A stretch of DNA of 64,000 nt from the NCBI RefSeq assembly GCF_008974325.1, contig NZ_BKCG01000001.1, positions 186,001 to 250,000 on the forward strand, given 5' to 3'. The position numbers and the translations under genes are program-made. Origin of the DNA: Patiriisocius marinus. Its GTDB lineage: Bacteria; Bacteroidota; Bacteroidia; Flavobacteriales; Flavobacteriaceae. Positions 1 through 9,234 of this stretch are shown here, one piece after another. Position 1 is the stretch's first letter. Every line of letters begins with the position of its first letter. The notes under the pieces were generated by a model that was not told the DNA's origin, did not search any database, and saw only the letters and a program-made list of their open reading frames with translations.

Positions 1-948
1 AAGAAATATCCACGTAATAAAATACCGCCTTCCATACAGTTCCCAGAAACTAATGATTTTTTCACAGAGGCTAAGGAATATGTCTCAGAACATTTTAAAG
101 AGAACTTAGGGGAAGTTAAACAATTTCCGTTATATCCTATTTCATTTAAAGAAAGTGAAGCTTGGTTAAATCAATTTCTAGAGCAACGTTTTATTGAATT
201 TGGGCCTTATGAAGATGCTATTGTTTCTCATAATTCATTTTTAAACCACAGTATATTAACCCCAATGTTAAATACTGGCTTATTAACTCCCGAGTTAGTA
301 ATTGAAAAAACACTAAGCTTCGCTGCAAATAATGAGATCCCACTAAACTCGACTGAAGGATTTATTAGACAGATTATTGGATGGCGTGAGTTTATGAGAG
401 GTATGTATGTTTCAAAAGGAACCGCTTCAAGAACTTCTAATTTTTGGAAACATACACGTAAAATACCCGCATCATTTTATGACGGAACTACAGGAATTCC
501 AGCATTAGACACTACAATTAAAAAAGTGTTAGCTACAGGGTATTGCCATCACATAGAACGATTAATGGTACTTGGTAATTTTATGTTGTTATGCGAGTTT
601 GACCCAAAAGAAGTATATAAATGGTTTATGGAACTTTTTATTGATGCTTACGATTGGGTAATGGTGCCTAATGTTTATGGAATGAGTCAATTTGCAGATG
701 GCGGATTTTTTGCAACAAAACCCTACATAAGTGCCAGCAATTATATTCTAAAAATGAGTGATTATAAGAAGGGAGATTGGCAAGAAATATGGGATGGACT
801 GTTTTGGAACTTTATGGACAAAAACAGAAACTTTTTTGAACAAAATCCACGAATAGGAATGCTACTTAGGATGTTCGATAAAATGGATCAAGAAAAACGC
901 ACTACTCATTTAGAAAACGCTAGTACCTTTTTAAGCTCGTTAGATTAA
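1..948 (+). CDS. Photolyase/cryptochrome of the FeS-BCP (PhrB-like) family, C-terminal part, cluster ligands missing
   Basis: The frame is open from the first base, so the gene starts left of the window; 315 codons are present and the Met at 265 is internal. The fragment carries the FAD-domain signatures of the bacterial (6-4) photolyase/cryptochrome family: GYCHHIERLMVLGN, VPNVYGMSQFADGG and KPYISASNYILKMSDY. Family members repair UV photoproducts or sense light. In characterised members the segment after MSDY carries cysteines that bind a 4Fe-4S cluster. Here it reads MSDYKKGDWQEIWDGLFWNF with no cysteine, and the usual Cys before the YxHH motif is also absent (IPALDTTI). It is therefore probably a cluster-less member. 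The stop directly abuts the stop of the convergent next gene. Family assignment is firm; activity is not known. Confidence 0.85.
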   Translation, partial: KKYPRNKIPPSIQFPETNDFFTEAKEYVSEHFKENLGEVKQFPLYPISFKESEAWLNQFLEQRFIEFGPYEDAIVSHNSFLNHSILTPMLNTGLLTPELVIEKTLSFAANNEIPLNSTEGFIRQIIGWREFMRGMYVSKGTASRTSNFWKHTRKIPASFYDGTTGIPALDTTIKKVLATGYCHHIERLMVLGNFMLLCEFDPKEVYKWFMELFIDAYDWVMVPNVYGMSQFADGGFFATKPYISASNYILKMSDYKKGDWQEIWDGLFWNFMDKNRNFFEQNPRIGMLLRMFDKMDQEKRTTHLENASTFLSSLD

Positions 949-1410
949 TTATTGTAAAGGTTTATTTCTAGAGCGATCGTAAAGGACTATACTTCCTGCT
1001 ACAGCTACGTTTAGGCTAAACTCAGATGGGAATTGCACCAAAAAATGTGACTTATCAATAGCCTCTTTAGTCATTCCGTGATCCTCTGCTCCTAAAAGAT
1101 ACACACACCTTCGTGGGTGATTAAAATCTTCTAAGTTTTCTGAACGATCATCTTTTTCAATTCCTACAATACGAACCCCTTTTGGCAAGTGTTCGAAAAA
1201 ATCGTTGAAGTCTTTATAATGGAAATAAGGCATTGATTTAACAGCATTATGTGTATCGCTAGCTTGATTTGCATAACGTTTTCCAATGGTGAAAATAAAA
1301 CTTGCTCCTAAGTTTTGAGCTGTCCTCCAGAGTACTCCCAAATTTTCGGGAGTTTTTCCATTCATTATTCCAATGCCAAAATATGTTGTGGTAAAATTAT
1401 CTGGTTGCAT
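949..1410 (-). CDS. SpoU/TrmH-family RNA methyltransferase
   Basis: 153 aa, a minimal SPOUT methyltransferase without an extra RNA-binding domain. The three family motifs are visible: NLGVLWRTAQNLGA near residue 23 (motif 1, with the Arg), YLLGAEDHGMTKEA (motif 2) and FSLNVAVAGSIVLY near the C terminus (motif 3, SAM-binding knot). It probably 2'-O-methylates a tRNA or rRNA ribose in the cytoplasm; the target cannot be read from sequence. A -7 element TATCTTTG lies on the minus strand at 1415-1422, only four bases before the ATG, so the mRNA may have almost no leader. Its stop touches that of the convergent photolyase gene. Confidence 0.88.
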   Translation of the reverse strand: MQPDNFTTTYFGIGIMNGKTPENLGVLWRTAQNLGASFIFTIGKRYANQASDTHNAVKSMPYFHYKDFNDFFEHLPKGVRIVGIEKDDRSENLEDFNHPRRCVYLLGAEDHGMTKEAIDKSHFLVQFPSEFSLNVAVAGSIVLYDRSRNKPLQ

Positions 1411-1457
1411 TTAGCAAAGATATAATTCTTAATATTTCCGAGGAAAACATTTATAAA

Positions 1458-3923
1458 TTAACCTTCAAACTCATCGTCTCCACCACCGTTTTGACTTGGT
1501 CTACCTCGTTTTTTCTTTTCATTAAATCTATATGTAAATGAAAGATTTATAGAACGTTCTCTCCATTGAAACTCACTATCGCTAGTAAATGTAGTAGTGT
1601 CTGTAAATGAACGACGCTTTCTTGAATTTAACAAATCGCTCACATTTAAACCAATGGTTCCATTGTCTGACATAATATCTTTACTGAAAGCTAAACTCAC
1701 TGAAGTGATGCTTTTGTTTTCGGTTTGTGCATTGTTGCTTGGACCTCTATAGAATACATTTGTCTGCCAATCGATTTTGTATGGTAAACTAACTTTAGCA
1801 CTACCTCTAGCAAAATAACTAGTATTTTTTGTACCGTAATCAACACCTCCGAATGCACCTTCTGTTTCGAACTGGAAGAAGTTAAAACTTCCGTTTAAGC
1901 GCAACCATTTGTTTGGGTTATAAAGAATCCCTGCCTCTGCACCTATTCTTTTATTTGTGCTTAGGTTAATAGGAATTGTTCTAATAATTGGAATTCCGTT
2001 AGGTGTTAACTCCCCTGTATCTTCTTGAATTCTTTCGAAAGCATCAGTTTCATATTGGTAATATATTGATGATGTTAAGGTCACTTTACCCCATCTTCTT
2101 AAGTATCCCAAATCGAATGCACTTGCATAAGCAGGGTCGAGATTAGGGTTTCCTTGAAAAACGTTTGCTTCACTAGAACGTGATGGAAATGGATTAATGA
2201 ATCTCCCTCTTGGTCTGTTAATTCGTCTATTATATCCTAAACTTATATTTTCGCTCTCTCCTAATTCGTAGATAAGGTTTAGCGTTGGGAACAATCCTGC
2301 ATAGTTTTTATCAAAATCAATATTTAACTCTTCACTACCCGCTGCTTGTATGGCGTCTACTTTTCCTTTTAACTGAGTATTTTCAAATCGTAAACCAGCT
2401 AAAAATGAAAACTTTCCAAATTTATTACCATATTGCGTATAAACTGCGTGTACGTTTTCATTGTAAGTAAACTCATTAGACAAACTATCGTTTCTAATAA
2501 AAGCGCCTCCTACAATAGCTTGTTCTGTTAACTCATAATCTGTTATAGATTCTTTAAAATTACCACGATATCCTGCTTCAAACTGTGCATTTTCTCCTAT
2601 TGGCCTTACATAATCAATCTGAGCTAAGTATTCATTTTGCGTCTCTTCACTTGTGATAAATTCGGCTGGAAGCTCTAAGTTATTCGGGAAGGTATTTTTT
2701 TCTCCAATGAAAGATGTTTCTTCTTGATCATCATTTTCATATTGTAAATCTGCTGTTAATTCGTGACCATTGGTATCGAATTTAGTAACGTAGTTTAATG
2801 AAAACTGATATCTTTTACCATCGTCAGTTTCATCTTCAGTTCTAAGTCTAAATGTTGATAGGTCATTGTTAGCATCAAATTCTCTTGTTTCATTAATAGT
2901 TTCATCATCATCATTTCCTAATTGAAAAAAACCTGTAGCAGTAATCGAAGTCTTATCTGATAAAAAATATTCAATACCTAAATTAGTATTAAAATTTCGA
3001 CTTAATCTTAAATATTCTCTATCTTCAATTACAAGTGGATTAATCACACTAGCATCTTTATATTGATTGGTGAAATTTGCATTTCCTGGCGCATCTCTAT
3101 ATCGATATCCTGTTGTATTGAAAATATTGAATTTGTTAGTACGTAAGTTAATGTTTCCTGAAATACCAGCACTGTTAGGATACCCTATATTTGTTTGAAT
3201 TGATCCATTAAGACCTAATGTTTTTTCTTTTCTAAGAATAATGTTTAAAATACCGGCAGTACCTTCAGCATCATATCTAGCAGATGGAGATGTTATAACC
3301 TCAACTCGTTCTATCGCTTCAGCGGGTAATTGCCTTAGGGCATCCGTCGAACCAAATCCAGCAATTGCAGATGGTTTGCCGTTTATTAAAATTCTAACAT
3401 TTTCATTTCCTCGAAGTGCAATTGCCCCATCAACATCTACTGTAACCGCAGGAACATTTGAAAGTGCATCACTTACTGTTGCTCCACTAGTTGTTAAATC
3501 CTTACCTATATTATAAATTTTCTTGTCTAATCTAACTTGAACTTCAGTTGTTTCTGCTCTAATTACTACCTCGTCTAAGCTTTGTGCATCCTCTGCTAAA
3601 TACTGCACAGGTAAGGTTGTGTTTTTCTGAAATTTTTGAGCTTCAAGCACTTTAGTTTCAAAACCAATAAACTCATACGATACTACATAAGTACCAGATG
3701 AAACTTCTACATTATATTGACCAGTTGCATCTGTTATCCCACCTGTCACAATACTTCCAGCTGTATTAGTTATTACCACAGTTGCATACTCTAAAGGAGC
3801 ATTTGTTTCCTTTTCTAAAATTTTACCTGAAATAGTGATGTCAATTGATGGTGAAGAACCTCTTTCTTGACCAAAAGATAAAATGCTACATAGAAGAAAA
3901 ATAGCAGTAGTGATTACTCTCAT
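1458..3923 (-). CDS. TonB-dependent outer-membrane receptor, beta-barrel family 3
   Basis: 821 aa. A signal peptide (MRVITTAIFLLCSILSFG) is followed by a carboxypeptidase-regulatory-like beta-sandwich domain (about residues 28-110: ISGKILEKETNAPLEYATVV), a plug domain (about 115-235: NVPAVTVDVDGAIALRGNEN, ending with LRKEKTLG) and an outer-membrane beta-barrel of the OMP_b-brl_3 type. It imports a ligand across the outer membrane using TonB energy. The ligand is not evident; siderophore, metal or peptide are all possible. The C-terminal tail is unusual: basic KKKRGRP followed by a Gly/Asp/Glu-rich end. The gene lies 118 bases downstream of the HTTM gene on the same strand, but a perfect palindrome in the gap suggests its own regulation. 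Confidence 0.88.
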   Translation of the reverse strand: MRVITTAIFLLCSILSFGQERGSSPSIDITISGKILEKETNAPLEYATVVITNTAGSIVTGGITDATGQYNVEVSSGTYVVSYEFIGFETKVLEAQKFQKNTTLPVQYLAEDAQSLDEVVIRAETTEVQVRLDKKIYNIGKDLTTSGATVSDALSNVPAVTVDVDGAIALRGNENVRILINGKPSAIAGFGSTDALRQLPAEAIERVEVITSPSARYDAEGTAGILNIILRKEKTLGLNGSIQTNIGYPNSAGISGNINLRTNKFNIFNTTGYRYRDAPGNANFTNQYKDASVINPLVIEDREYLRLSRNFNTNLGIEYFLSDKTSITATGFFQLGNDDDETINETREFDANNDLSTFRLRTEDETDDGKRYQFSLNYVTKFDTNGHELTADLQYENDDQEETSFIGEKNTFPNNLELPAEFITSEETQNEYLAQIDYVRPIGENAQFEAGYRGNFKESITDYELTEQAIVGGAFIRNDSLSNEFTYNENVHAVYTQYGNKFGKFSFLAGLRFENTQLKGKVDAIQAAGSEELNIDFDKNYAGLFPTLNLIYELGESENISLGYNRRINRPRGRFINPFPSRSSEANVFQGNPNLDPAYASAFDLGYLRRWGKVTLTSSIYYQYETDAFERIQEDTGELTPNGIPIIRTIPINLSTNKRIGAEAGILYNPNKWLRLNGSFNFFQFETEGAFGGVDYGTKNTSYFARGSAKVSLPYKIDWQTNVFYRGPSNNAQTENKSITSVSLAFSKDIMSDNGTIGLNVSDLLNSRKRRSFTDTTTFTSDSEFQWRERSINLSFTYRFNEKKKRGRPSQNGGGDDEFEG

Positions 3924-3988
3924 AATAAATAAATTTTGGGCAAGGTATTTACTTGTAAGAAATTGTTCTACTAATGCCTACTTAATCT

Positions 3989-4008
3989 TTTGTTAATTAA
4001 CAAAGGTT
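3989..4008 (-). promoter_or_regulatory. Candidate operator/promoter of the TonB-dependent receptor
   Basis: A perfect 16-base palindrome TTTGTTAATTAACAAA spans 3989-4004, between the HTTM stop and the receptor start. On the minus strand a -7-like element AACCTTTG (4008-4001) overlaps its edge, which places the transcription start inside the palindrome. No good -33 TTG is seen at 19-20 bases. It could be a repressor operator or simply a short hairpin; there is no second copy in the window to support it. Confidence 0.35.
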
Positions 4009-4041
4009 TAAATGTAACGCAATTTAAAACACGGGAGCGAC

Positions 4042-5367
4042 TTAACGTAACGGACTAATATACTTATAAATAGCATTCGAATTATTCAATTGAGTTAAAT
4101 CCAAATTCTCATCAATGTATTGTTGAGAAGGCCTACCGTTTAATGAAACTCTAGAAAATACAGAAATAGATGGATTTTCAACACCCTTTACTTTATAAGT
4201 ATTCTCTAAATATTTAGCATATTGCCATATCATATCAGGCTGAAAACTCATTTGTGTTTCTTGAATTTTAGTAAGGCGTTGAGAAGGATACTCTACCCAC
4301 TTTTTCCCTGAAACAGGATCTTTTACAGTAAACTTGACAATTCCAGTTTTCTCCATTACCATTACGTGCCAAGAAAATCTAAAACCGCGTTCAGTCCATA
4401 ATACGTTATCAGTTAATAAGAAATGACGTAGTGGAGCTAAAATTTGGATAGTGACAAATACAACGAACACTCCTTTTATTAATAAATTCCTTGAAGTTTT
4501 TAAAGCCGAAAATTTAATGGTTGAAATATTTGGCGAAAGTCCAAAAAGCCTCCTCCATTCGTTAGATTCAATAAAAATCAACGAACCAAATATCATCAAC
4601 CAAGGAAACATACCTATATTAAATAGTATATGAGTAAGAATATGAAACACTAATACTAGAATAAAACCTATTGGTCTTGATTTACGATTCCATAATAAAA
4701 ATGGTATTATCAAATCATACAGAAATCCACCCCAAGCAAAAACAAAAGGTGTTAATTCGTTTTCAAATATTACCCCTATTAATGGTATATCTGTTTTAGC
4801 ATTGAGCCATATTTTTAATGGTTGTGCTTCTATCAACCAGTCATGTTTCAGCTTTGCTATTGCTCCGTAGAAATAAACAATACTAAGTTGAAATTTAATA
4901 ATAGCAATAGTCCAAGTAGGAACGGTTGCCTTTTTTAATGATTTGAATATTGAAGAATCGCACGAATACTTTCCATTGGCTGGTAACCAAATAAGAAGAA
5001 ATGCTATTAATGAAACAAAATAATAGTGGTTTAAATACCAGGATTTTTCAATAAGTTCTAAGTAGGTGAATAACAGAAAAAAGCTCACCGTGGCAATACG
5101 ATAAAACAAGCCTATACTTATTAAAAAAGCAGCTACAGCACACAGTACAACTAAAATATACATTGTAGAAGCACTAAAAGGTTGTATCCATTCAAAATTA
5201 GTATACGTAAAATGAAATGTAGGATTTACATATGCTTCTTCAATCCACCCATTACGCATAAAACGCAACATTGATAAACCCATTATAAAACCGAATGCCA
5301 TTCTAAAAATGGCAAGCGGTAAAATTGATGTAGGATTGTTTAGATATGCAGAAACCTTATTAATCAC
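4042..5367 (-). CDS. HTTM-domain membrane protein (vitamin K gamma-carboxylase-like)
   Basis: 441 aa integral membrane protein. The first ~290 residues match the HTTM fold shared with eukaryotic vitamin K-dependent gamma-carboxylase: several hydrophobic helices with conserved-looking segments ESWYLNHYYFVSL-like (residues about 107-120), KFQLSIVYFYGAIAKLKHDWL and VFHILTHILFNIGMFPWL. A soluble ~150-residue tail follows (RGFRFSWHVMVMEKTG). Bacterial HTTM proteins have no settled function. It is the last gene of an operon: its start overlaps the upstream imelysin gene by 8 bases. In Bacteroidota the combination imelysin, di-haem protein and HTTM recurs, which suggests a role in periplasmic iron or redox handling; that role is inference. 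Confidence 0.8.
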   Translation of the reverse strand: MINKVSAYLNNPTSILPLAIFRMAFGFIMGLSMLRFMRNGWIEEAYVNPTFHFTYTNFEWIQPFSASTMYILVVLCAVAAFLISIGLFYRIATVSFFLLFTYLELIEKSWYLNHYYFVSLIAFLLIWLPANGKYSCDSSIFKSLKKATVPTWTIAIIKFQLSIVYFYGAIAKLKHDWLIEAQPLKIWLNAKTDIPLIGVIFENELTPFVFAWGGFLYDLIIPFLLWNRKSRPIGFILVLVFHILTHILFNIGMFPWLMIFGSLIFIESNEWRRLFGLSPNISTIKFSALKTSRNLLIKGVFVVFVTIQILAPLRHFLLTDNVLWTERGFRFSWHVMVMEKTGIVKFTVKDPVSGKKWVEYPSQRLTKIQETQMSFQPDMIWQYAKYLENTYKVKGVENPSISVFSRVSLNGRPSQQYIDENLDLTQLNNSNAIYKYISPLR

Positions 5368-6484
5368 CGTCGTTACTATTTACGGTTACAGTAGCCCCAA
5401 TAGCATTAGACATATCTACCTTAATAAGAACCTCTAATTCATTTAATGCTTCTTGCAACTCAAGTACCTTTGTAGTATCTACTACGATTTCATTTTCTAA
5501 ACTTCCAGTAATGGCATTTAACTTTTGAGTACATTCTTCAAAGCTTAGTTCAATTACATCACTTAAAACCTCAGCACCAACAAGATCCAAATAATCATTA
5601 AACCCAAGTGTAATAGCACCCTGTCCATAATTACCAGTATAACAATTACTTAACGTCTGTAAATTTTCTTTTAATGAAAGTAACGATGATTTGCTTCTAT
5701 TATTTTCTAATGCAGTTATATCAACAACTCCTCCATTAGCTTCACCCAATGCATTTCCTAGTTTTCTAATTACCATTTGTTCAGACAACGTTACCATTGC
5801 ATTTGCTAATTGATTTTGAGATCCACTTAAACCGTTTTGCAACAAATTTGTAAATTTTGTTTCATAGCCCAACCATAACGCCTCTAGCTCAATAGCTTTA
5901 GTTGATAAATTTTCAGTAAGCGCTATTAGATATTGCATTTGCCTAGCCGCATTTGGAGTACTTGTAAAGGTGTTTAATGTTTCAGTAGTAGTTTCCTGAG
6001 AAAACAATAAATATTCAATTGCCGAAATACCCTTAGTTGAAGATCCATTACCAGTAACAAACGCTTCATTTATTGTTTCATCACTTGCTATAAAATTATC
6101 GATAGTCTCAGTATTTGAAGGCCATCTATTTATTTCAAAATGTATAAAACTATCTTCAATAACACCCACATTATAGAGCTCCATATTTTTCCAAACTTTC
6201 AACACCTCAACCCATTGGGCTTGAGTAGCTTCTAAATTTGTTACCGTAGGAGACTCAGAAAACAATCTTGCTATTTGATTTAAATTTGACGTTTCAGCAA
6301 TAAACTGATTATTCAATACAGCAATTCCATTTTTATAAACATTGGTTAGTTGCGCTTGCCTTCTATATTGAACTTCTTGTTCATTTACAGAAATACTTCC
6401 TTCGTCACAACCCATAAAAGCCAATGTTATGATTGCAGCAAATAGAATCGTTAGTTTGGCAAATTTATTTTTATTTAATTTCAT
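5360..6484 (-). CDS. Imelysin-family periplasmic protein, variant motif
   Basis: 374 aa with a lipoprotein-type signal ending at Cys26 (LAFMGC), so probably membrane-anchored in the periplasm. The body is the alpha-helical imelysin fold (peptidase M75 family, related to iron-regulated IrpA and to EfeO). The family's GxHxxE motif appears here as GISAIEYLLF, with Ser in place of the metal-site His; the paralogue at 7983-9152 keeps the His. The two imelysins flank the di-haem gene, so they may bind different partners or the variant may have lost metal binding. It follows the di-haem gene by 9 bases and overlaps the HTTM start by 8, so it is translated from the same mRNA. Confidence 0.82.
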   Translation of the reverse strand: MKLNKNKFAKLTILFAAIITLAFMGCDEGSISVNEQEVQYRRQAQLTNVYKNGIAVLNNQFIAETSNLNQIARLFSESPTVTNLEATQAQWVEVLKVWKNMELYNVGVIEDSFIHFEINRWPSNTETIDNFIASDETINEAFVTGNGSSTKGISAIEYLLFSQETTTETLNTFTSTPNAARQMQYLIALTENLSTKAIELEALWLGYETKFTNLLQNGLSGSQNQLANAMVTLSEQMVIRKLGNALGEANGGVVDITALENNRSKSSLLSLKENLQTLSNCYTGNYGQGAITLGFNDYLDLVGAEVLSDVIELSFEECTQKLNAITGSLENEIVVDTTKVLELQEALNELEVLIKVDMSNAIGATVTVNSNDGD

Positions 6485-6493
6485 AGTTTACTA

Positions 6494-7903
6494 TTATAAA
6501 GACTCTAAAAATTTAAGCACTTGTGCTCTTTCTACATTTGTTAATGCAGTGAATTCTTGTTTAGAAGTTTCAGCTTCACCACCGTGCCATAATATTGCTT
6601 CTTCTATTGTACGTGCTCTACCATCGTGCAATAAATTACTATGACCGTTTACAGTTTCAATCAAACCAATTCCCCATAAAGGTGGAGTTCGCCATTCAGT
6701 TCCAGTAGCTTTAAAATCTGTAACATTATCTGCTAGACCTTGGCCCATATCGTGTAAAAGTAAATCTGTATATGGTCTAATAGTTTGATTCGCTAATGCT
6801 GAAATAGCGTGCGAACCTGTTACAATTTTAGGCTTATGACAAGAAATACATTGCATATTATTAAATAATGTTTTCCCTTCTAACACATCCTGATCATTTA
6901 CATTACGTCTAGCCGGAACGGCAAGTGCACTAGAGTATAGTGCTACTTTATCTAAATTCTCATCTGTAATTTCAGGAGTCCCTCCGTTGGGAAAGTCATT
7001 ACAATCAACACCTGTGGGACAGTTCTCATCCATAAAAAGTGACGATGTTATACCTATATCACCAGCAAAAGCTGCTGCCACTTGCTGGCGAATATTTGGT
7101 TGATTTGCTTTCCACCCAAAACGCCCAATAGCATTAGACTGAGTTTCAAAATCCCAAACAATGTTCACTTTTCCTGAAATTCCATCACCATCAGCATCAG
7201 TTTCATCTGCAAAACTTAGTAATGTACTCTCTTCAATAGCATCAAGCAATCCTAAACCAATCATCTGGTTAGCAACTCTAGGAGATATTTTCAAATCGCT
7301 TCCAGGAGCACCGTAAGCTAAATCAGTTAAAGTATAATTAGGTTTCCTTAAGTTCACAGTAGTTCCATCTGCATATACTACTGGTACTGTTTCAAAAAGA
7401 ATTTTAAAATTACCCTCTGTTTCTGCATTAAGCACAGATTGATCTTGAAGTTGTCCTCCATAAACAGGGTCTGGATAATTAGCTCCATTTTCCTGAATAC
7501 CTGAAGCACTTAATCTCAATAAAAGGCCGTGATTAATTTCTCCATCAAAAGCTGGCATTCTACCACGTCCATCTTTAAAGTGACAAGCCGAACAAGATTT
7601 TGCATTAAAGTATGGTCCTAGTCCATCTCTTGCGGTTGTTGATGCAGGGGCAGTAACCCAATTTTGATTAAATAATGAGTTTCCTGTAAAGAAAAACAAA
7701 GCATCATCTCCTTCAAGATTTGCAGCTTGAAATCCAAAAGCATTTTCTGAGACATCAAATATTGTTGTTGCACCACCAGATAATTCTTCTCCATCCTCTG
7801 CTGAAAGTGGCACATATACATCTTCATCATTATTACAACTTGTAAAAAACAATACTGAAATTGTAAATAATAAAGGCAAGTATTTTTTCTTCTGAAATGT
7901 CAT
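6494..7903 (-). CDS. Di-haem oxidoreductase (DHOR, c-type cytochrome), lipoprotein
   Basis: 469 aa. A lipoprotein signal ends at Cys23 (FFTSC). Two haem c attachment motifs are present: CSACH at residues 104-108 and CISCH at 352-356, the arrangement of the DHOR/DUF1111 'thiol oxidoreductase' family. Other family features are GPYFNAKSCSACHFKDGRGR and the C-terminal HDGRARTIEEAILWHGGEA. It should act as a periplasmic redox enzyme, perhaps changing the oxidation state of iron or haem carried by the neighbouring imelysins. The last point is inferred from the operon. Two further Cys (295 and 301) lie between the haem motifs in a GVDCND-type loop. Confidence 0.88.
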   Translation of the reverse strand: MTFQKKKYLPLLFTISVLFFTSCNNDEDVYVPLSAEDGEELSGGATTIFDVSENAFGFQAANLEGDDALFFFTGNSLFNQNWVTAPASTTARDGLGPYFNAKSCSACHFKDGRGRMPAFDGEINHGLLLRLSASGIQENGANYPDPVYGGQLQDQSVLNAETEGNFKILFETVPVVYADGTTVNLRKPNYTLTDLAYGAPGSDLKISPRVANQMIGLGLLDAIEESTLLSFADETDADGDGISGKVNIVWDFETQSNAIGRFGWKANQPNIRQQVAAAFAGDIGITSSLFMDENCPTGVDCNDFPNGGTPEITDENLDKVALYSSALAVPARRNVNDQDVLEGKTLFNNMQCISCHKPKIVTGSHAISALANQTIRPYTDLLLHDMGQGLADNVTDFKATGTEWRTPPLWGIGLIETVNGHSNLLHDGRARTIEEAILWHGGEAETSKQEFTALTNVERAQVLKFLESL

Positions 7904-7982
7904 AAATTTATAAAATATAGAAAATCAGAATCTACAAATTAAGTAGATTCTGATTTTTAAACTATCAATGTAATTCTATTAT

Positions 7983-9152
7983 TTATTCTGCTGTAATTGA
8001 AAGTCCAATGGCAGACCCACCTTCAACAAAACCATCACCTAAATCCTGTAATGCATTTACTGCAGCTAATACTGCAGGACGTTGTGTAGGGTTAGATATC
8101 GCTAAATCAAATGGAATTCCAGTTGCATCAACAGCCGCCTCAGCGCTAGCTAATAAAGCTGAAACCTCTGCACCTAAAGTTGGATTCTCCTCCGTAATTA
8201 AATCTTCAAATGAAGCCCCACTAATAACTCCGTAACTACCTCTAAAAACGTTTGCAATACCTTCAAGATTTAAACGAATATCACGGTGTGTATTATCACT
8301 AAAACAAGAATGTTCATCCTCTTGATCTTGGTTATCATAAGCAACAAAAATACGCTCACCACCTAATTCAGATTTAGATAGTGTAGCAATTGCAGTTAAC
8401 ATATTTTTTAATGCAACATCTGTATCAAGACTTAAAAAAGTATTACGATATGCTCCACCTACTTGCCATTCATTAATCATTAATTGCAAATGATCTGTCA
8501 ATAGATCACCACAAGCAGCTAAATATTGTCTACGTCTGTCTTGATTTGCAGCAGTTCCTCCGTCAATAAAATCAGTATATGGACGTTGTCCAGCTAGCAT
8601 TTGATCTGGAGCCGTTAAATCTTGTCCCCAAAGTAAAAATTCAATTGCATGGTAACCAACACTAATATTAGCTTCTCCACCTACTTCATTCAATCCTTCT
8701 AAAATTGCTTTATCAATTACAGGAAAAGTGGTTGGGTTATTAATAATTCCCGAATTTGCATCACCATCTACATAATCAACATAGTTTTCATCAAGAGGCC
8801 AAGCATTTAATAATCCCTCTGGCCCATCACTATCATCAATTGGTCCATTTGCAAAACGATAAGCTTCAGTAGGACCGTAACTTTCTCTAGCTGTTAACCA
8901 AGCTGCTTTAGTAGCTGTAAAATTAGACTCCGTTGGGTCTGCAACAAATGTGTTAATAGCATTCTCTAGTGCAGTTGCATCAGTTAATGCGTCATTGTAA
9001 CTAGCAAATACTATACTCGCATAGTTCTCAGTCACTGAAGATCTCTCAATAGTATTTTCTTGAATTATTACGTTATCGTCATCTGAATCACAAGCAACAA
9101 AAGTTGCGGCAAATACAGTTAATAATCCTAGAGCTTTAAGTTGTTTTCTCAT
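7983..9152 (-). CDS. Imelysin-family lipoprotein, intact GxHxxE motif
   Basis: 389 aa, first gene of the four-gene leftward operon. A lipobox is visible (FAATFVACDSD, Cys21). The body is the imelysin-like helical domain with the intact motif GYHAIEFLLWGQD and the following region GQRPYTDF. A conserved late segment ERIFVAYDNQDQEDEHSCFSD is typical of this branch. Family members are periplasmic, often iron-regulated, and are thought to bind iron or haem; IrpA and ICMP are examples. The gap to the di-haem gene is 79 bases. The upstream region carries a strong promoter flanked by two AT-rich palindromes (see separate entries). Confidence 0.88.
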   Translation of the reverse strand: MRKQLKALGLLTVFAATFVACDSDDDNVIIQENTIERSSVTENYASIVFASYNDALTDATALENAINTFVADPTESNFTATKAAWLTARESYGPTEAYRFANGPIDDSDGPEGLLNAWPLDENYVDYVDGDANSGIINNPTTFPVIDKAILEGLNEVGGEANISVGYHAIEFLLWGQDLTAPDQMLAGQRPYTDFIDGGTAANQDRRRQYLAACGDLLTDHLQLMINEWQVGGAYRNTFLSLDTDVALKNMLTAIATLSKSELGGERIFVAYDNQDQEDEHSCFSDNTHRDIRLNLEGIANVFRGSYGVISGASFEDLITEENPTLGAEVSALLASAEAAVDATGIPFDLAISNPTQRPAVLAAVNALQDLGDGFVEGGSAIGLSITAE

Positions 9153-9169
9153 CTGTTTTATAATTATCC

Positions 9170-9192
9170 TTATTTAGACTTGATTTAAATAA
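9170..9192. promoter_or_regulatory. AT-rich inverted repeat downstream of the imelysin promoter, possible iron-regulator site
   Basis: Arms TTATTTA (9170-9176) and TAAATAA (9186-9192) are separated by nine bases and lie between the -7 element and the imelysin ATG. A second repeat with the same arms lies on the other side of the promoter at 9235-9251. Fur-type boxes in this phylum are AT-rich palindromes of this general kind, so iron control is plausible, but I cannot score the sites. Confidence 0.35.
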
Positions 9193-9196
9193 AGCG

Positions 9197-9227
9197 CAAA
9201 TATATAAAGTGAATACGAATAATCAAA
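9197..9227 (-). promoter_or_regulatory. Promoter of the imelysin/di-haem/HTTM operon
   Basis: On the minus strand TTTG (9227-9224), exactly 19 bases, then TATATTTG (9204-9197): a textbook Bacteroidota -33/-7 promoter. The inferred start of transcription is near 9190, about 40 bases before the ATG at 9152. Confidence 0.7.
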
Positions 9228-9234
9228 GCTATTT

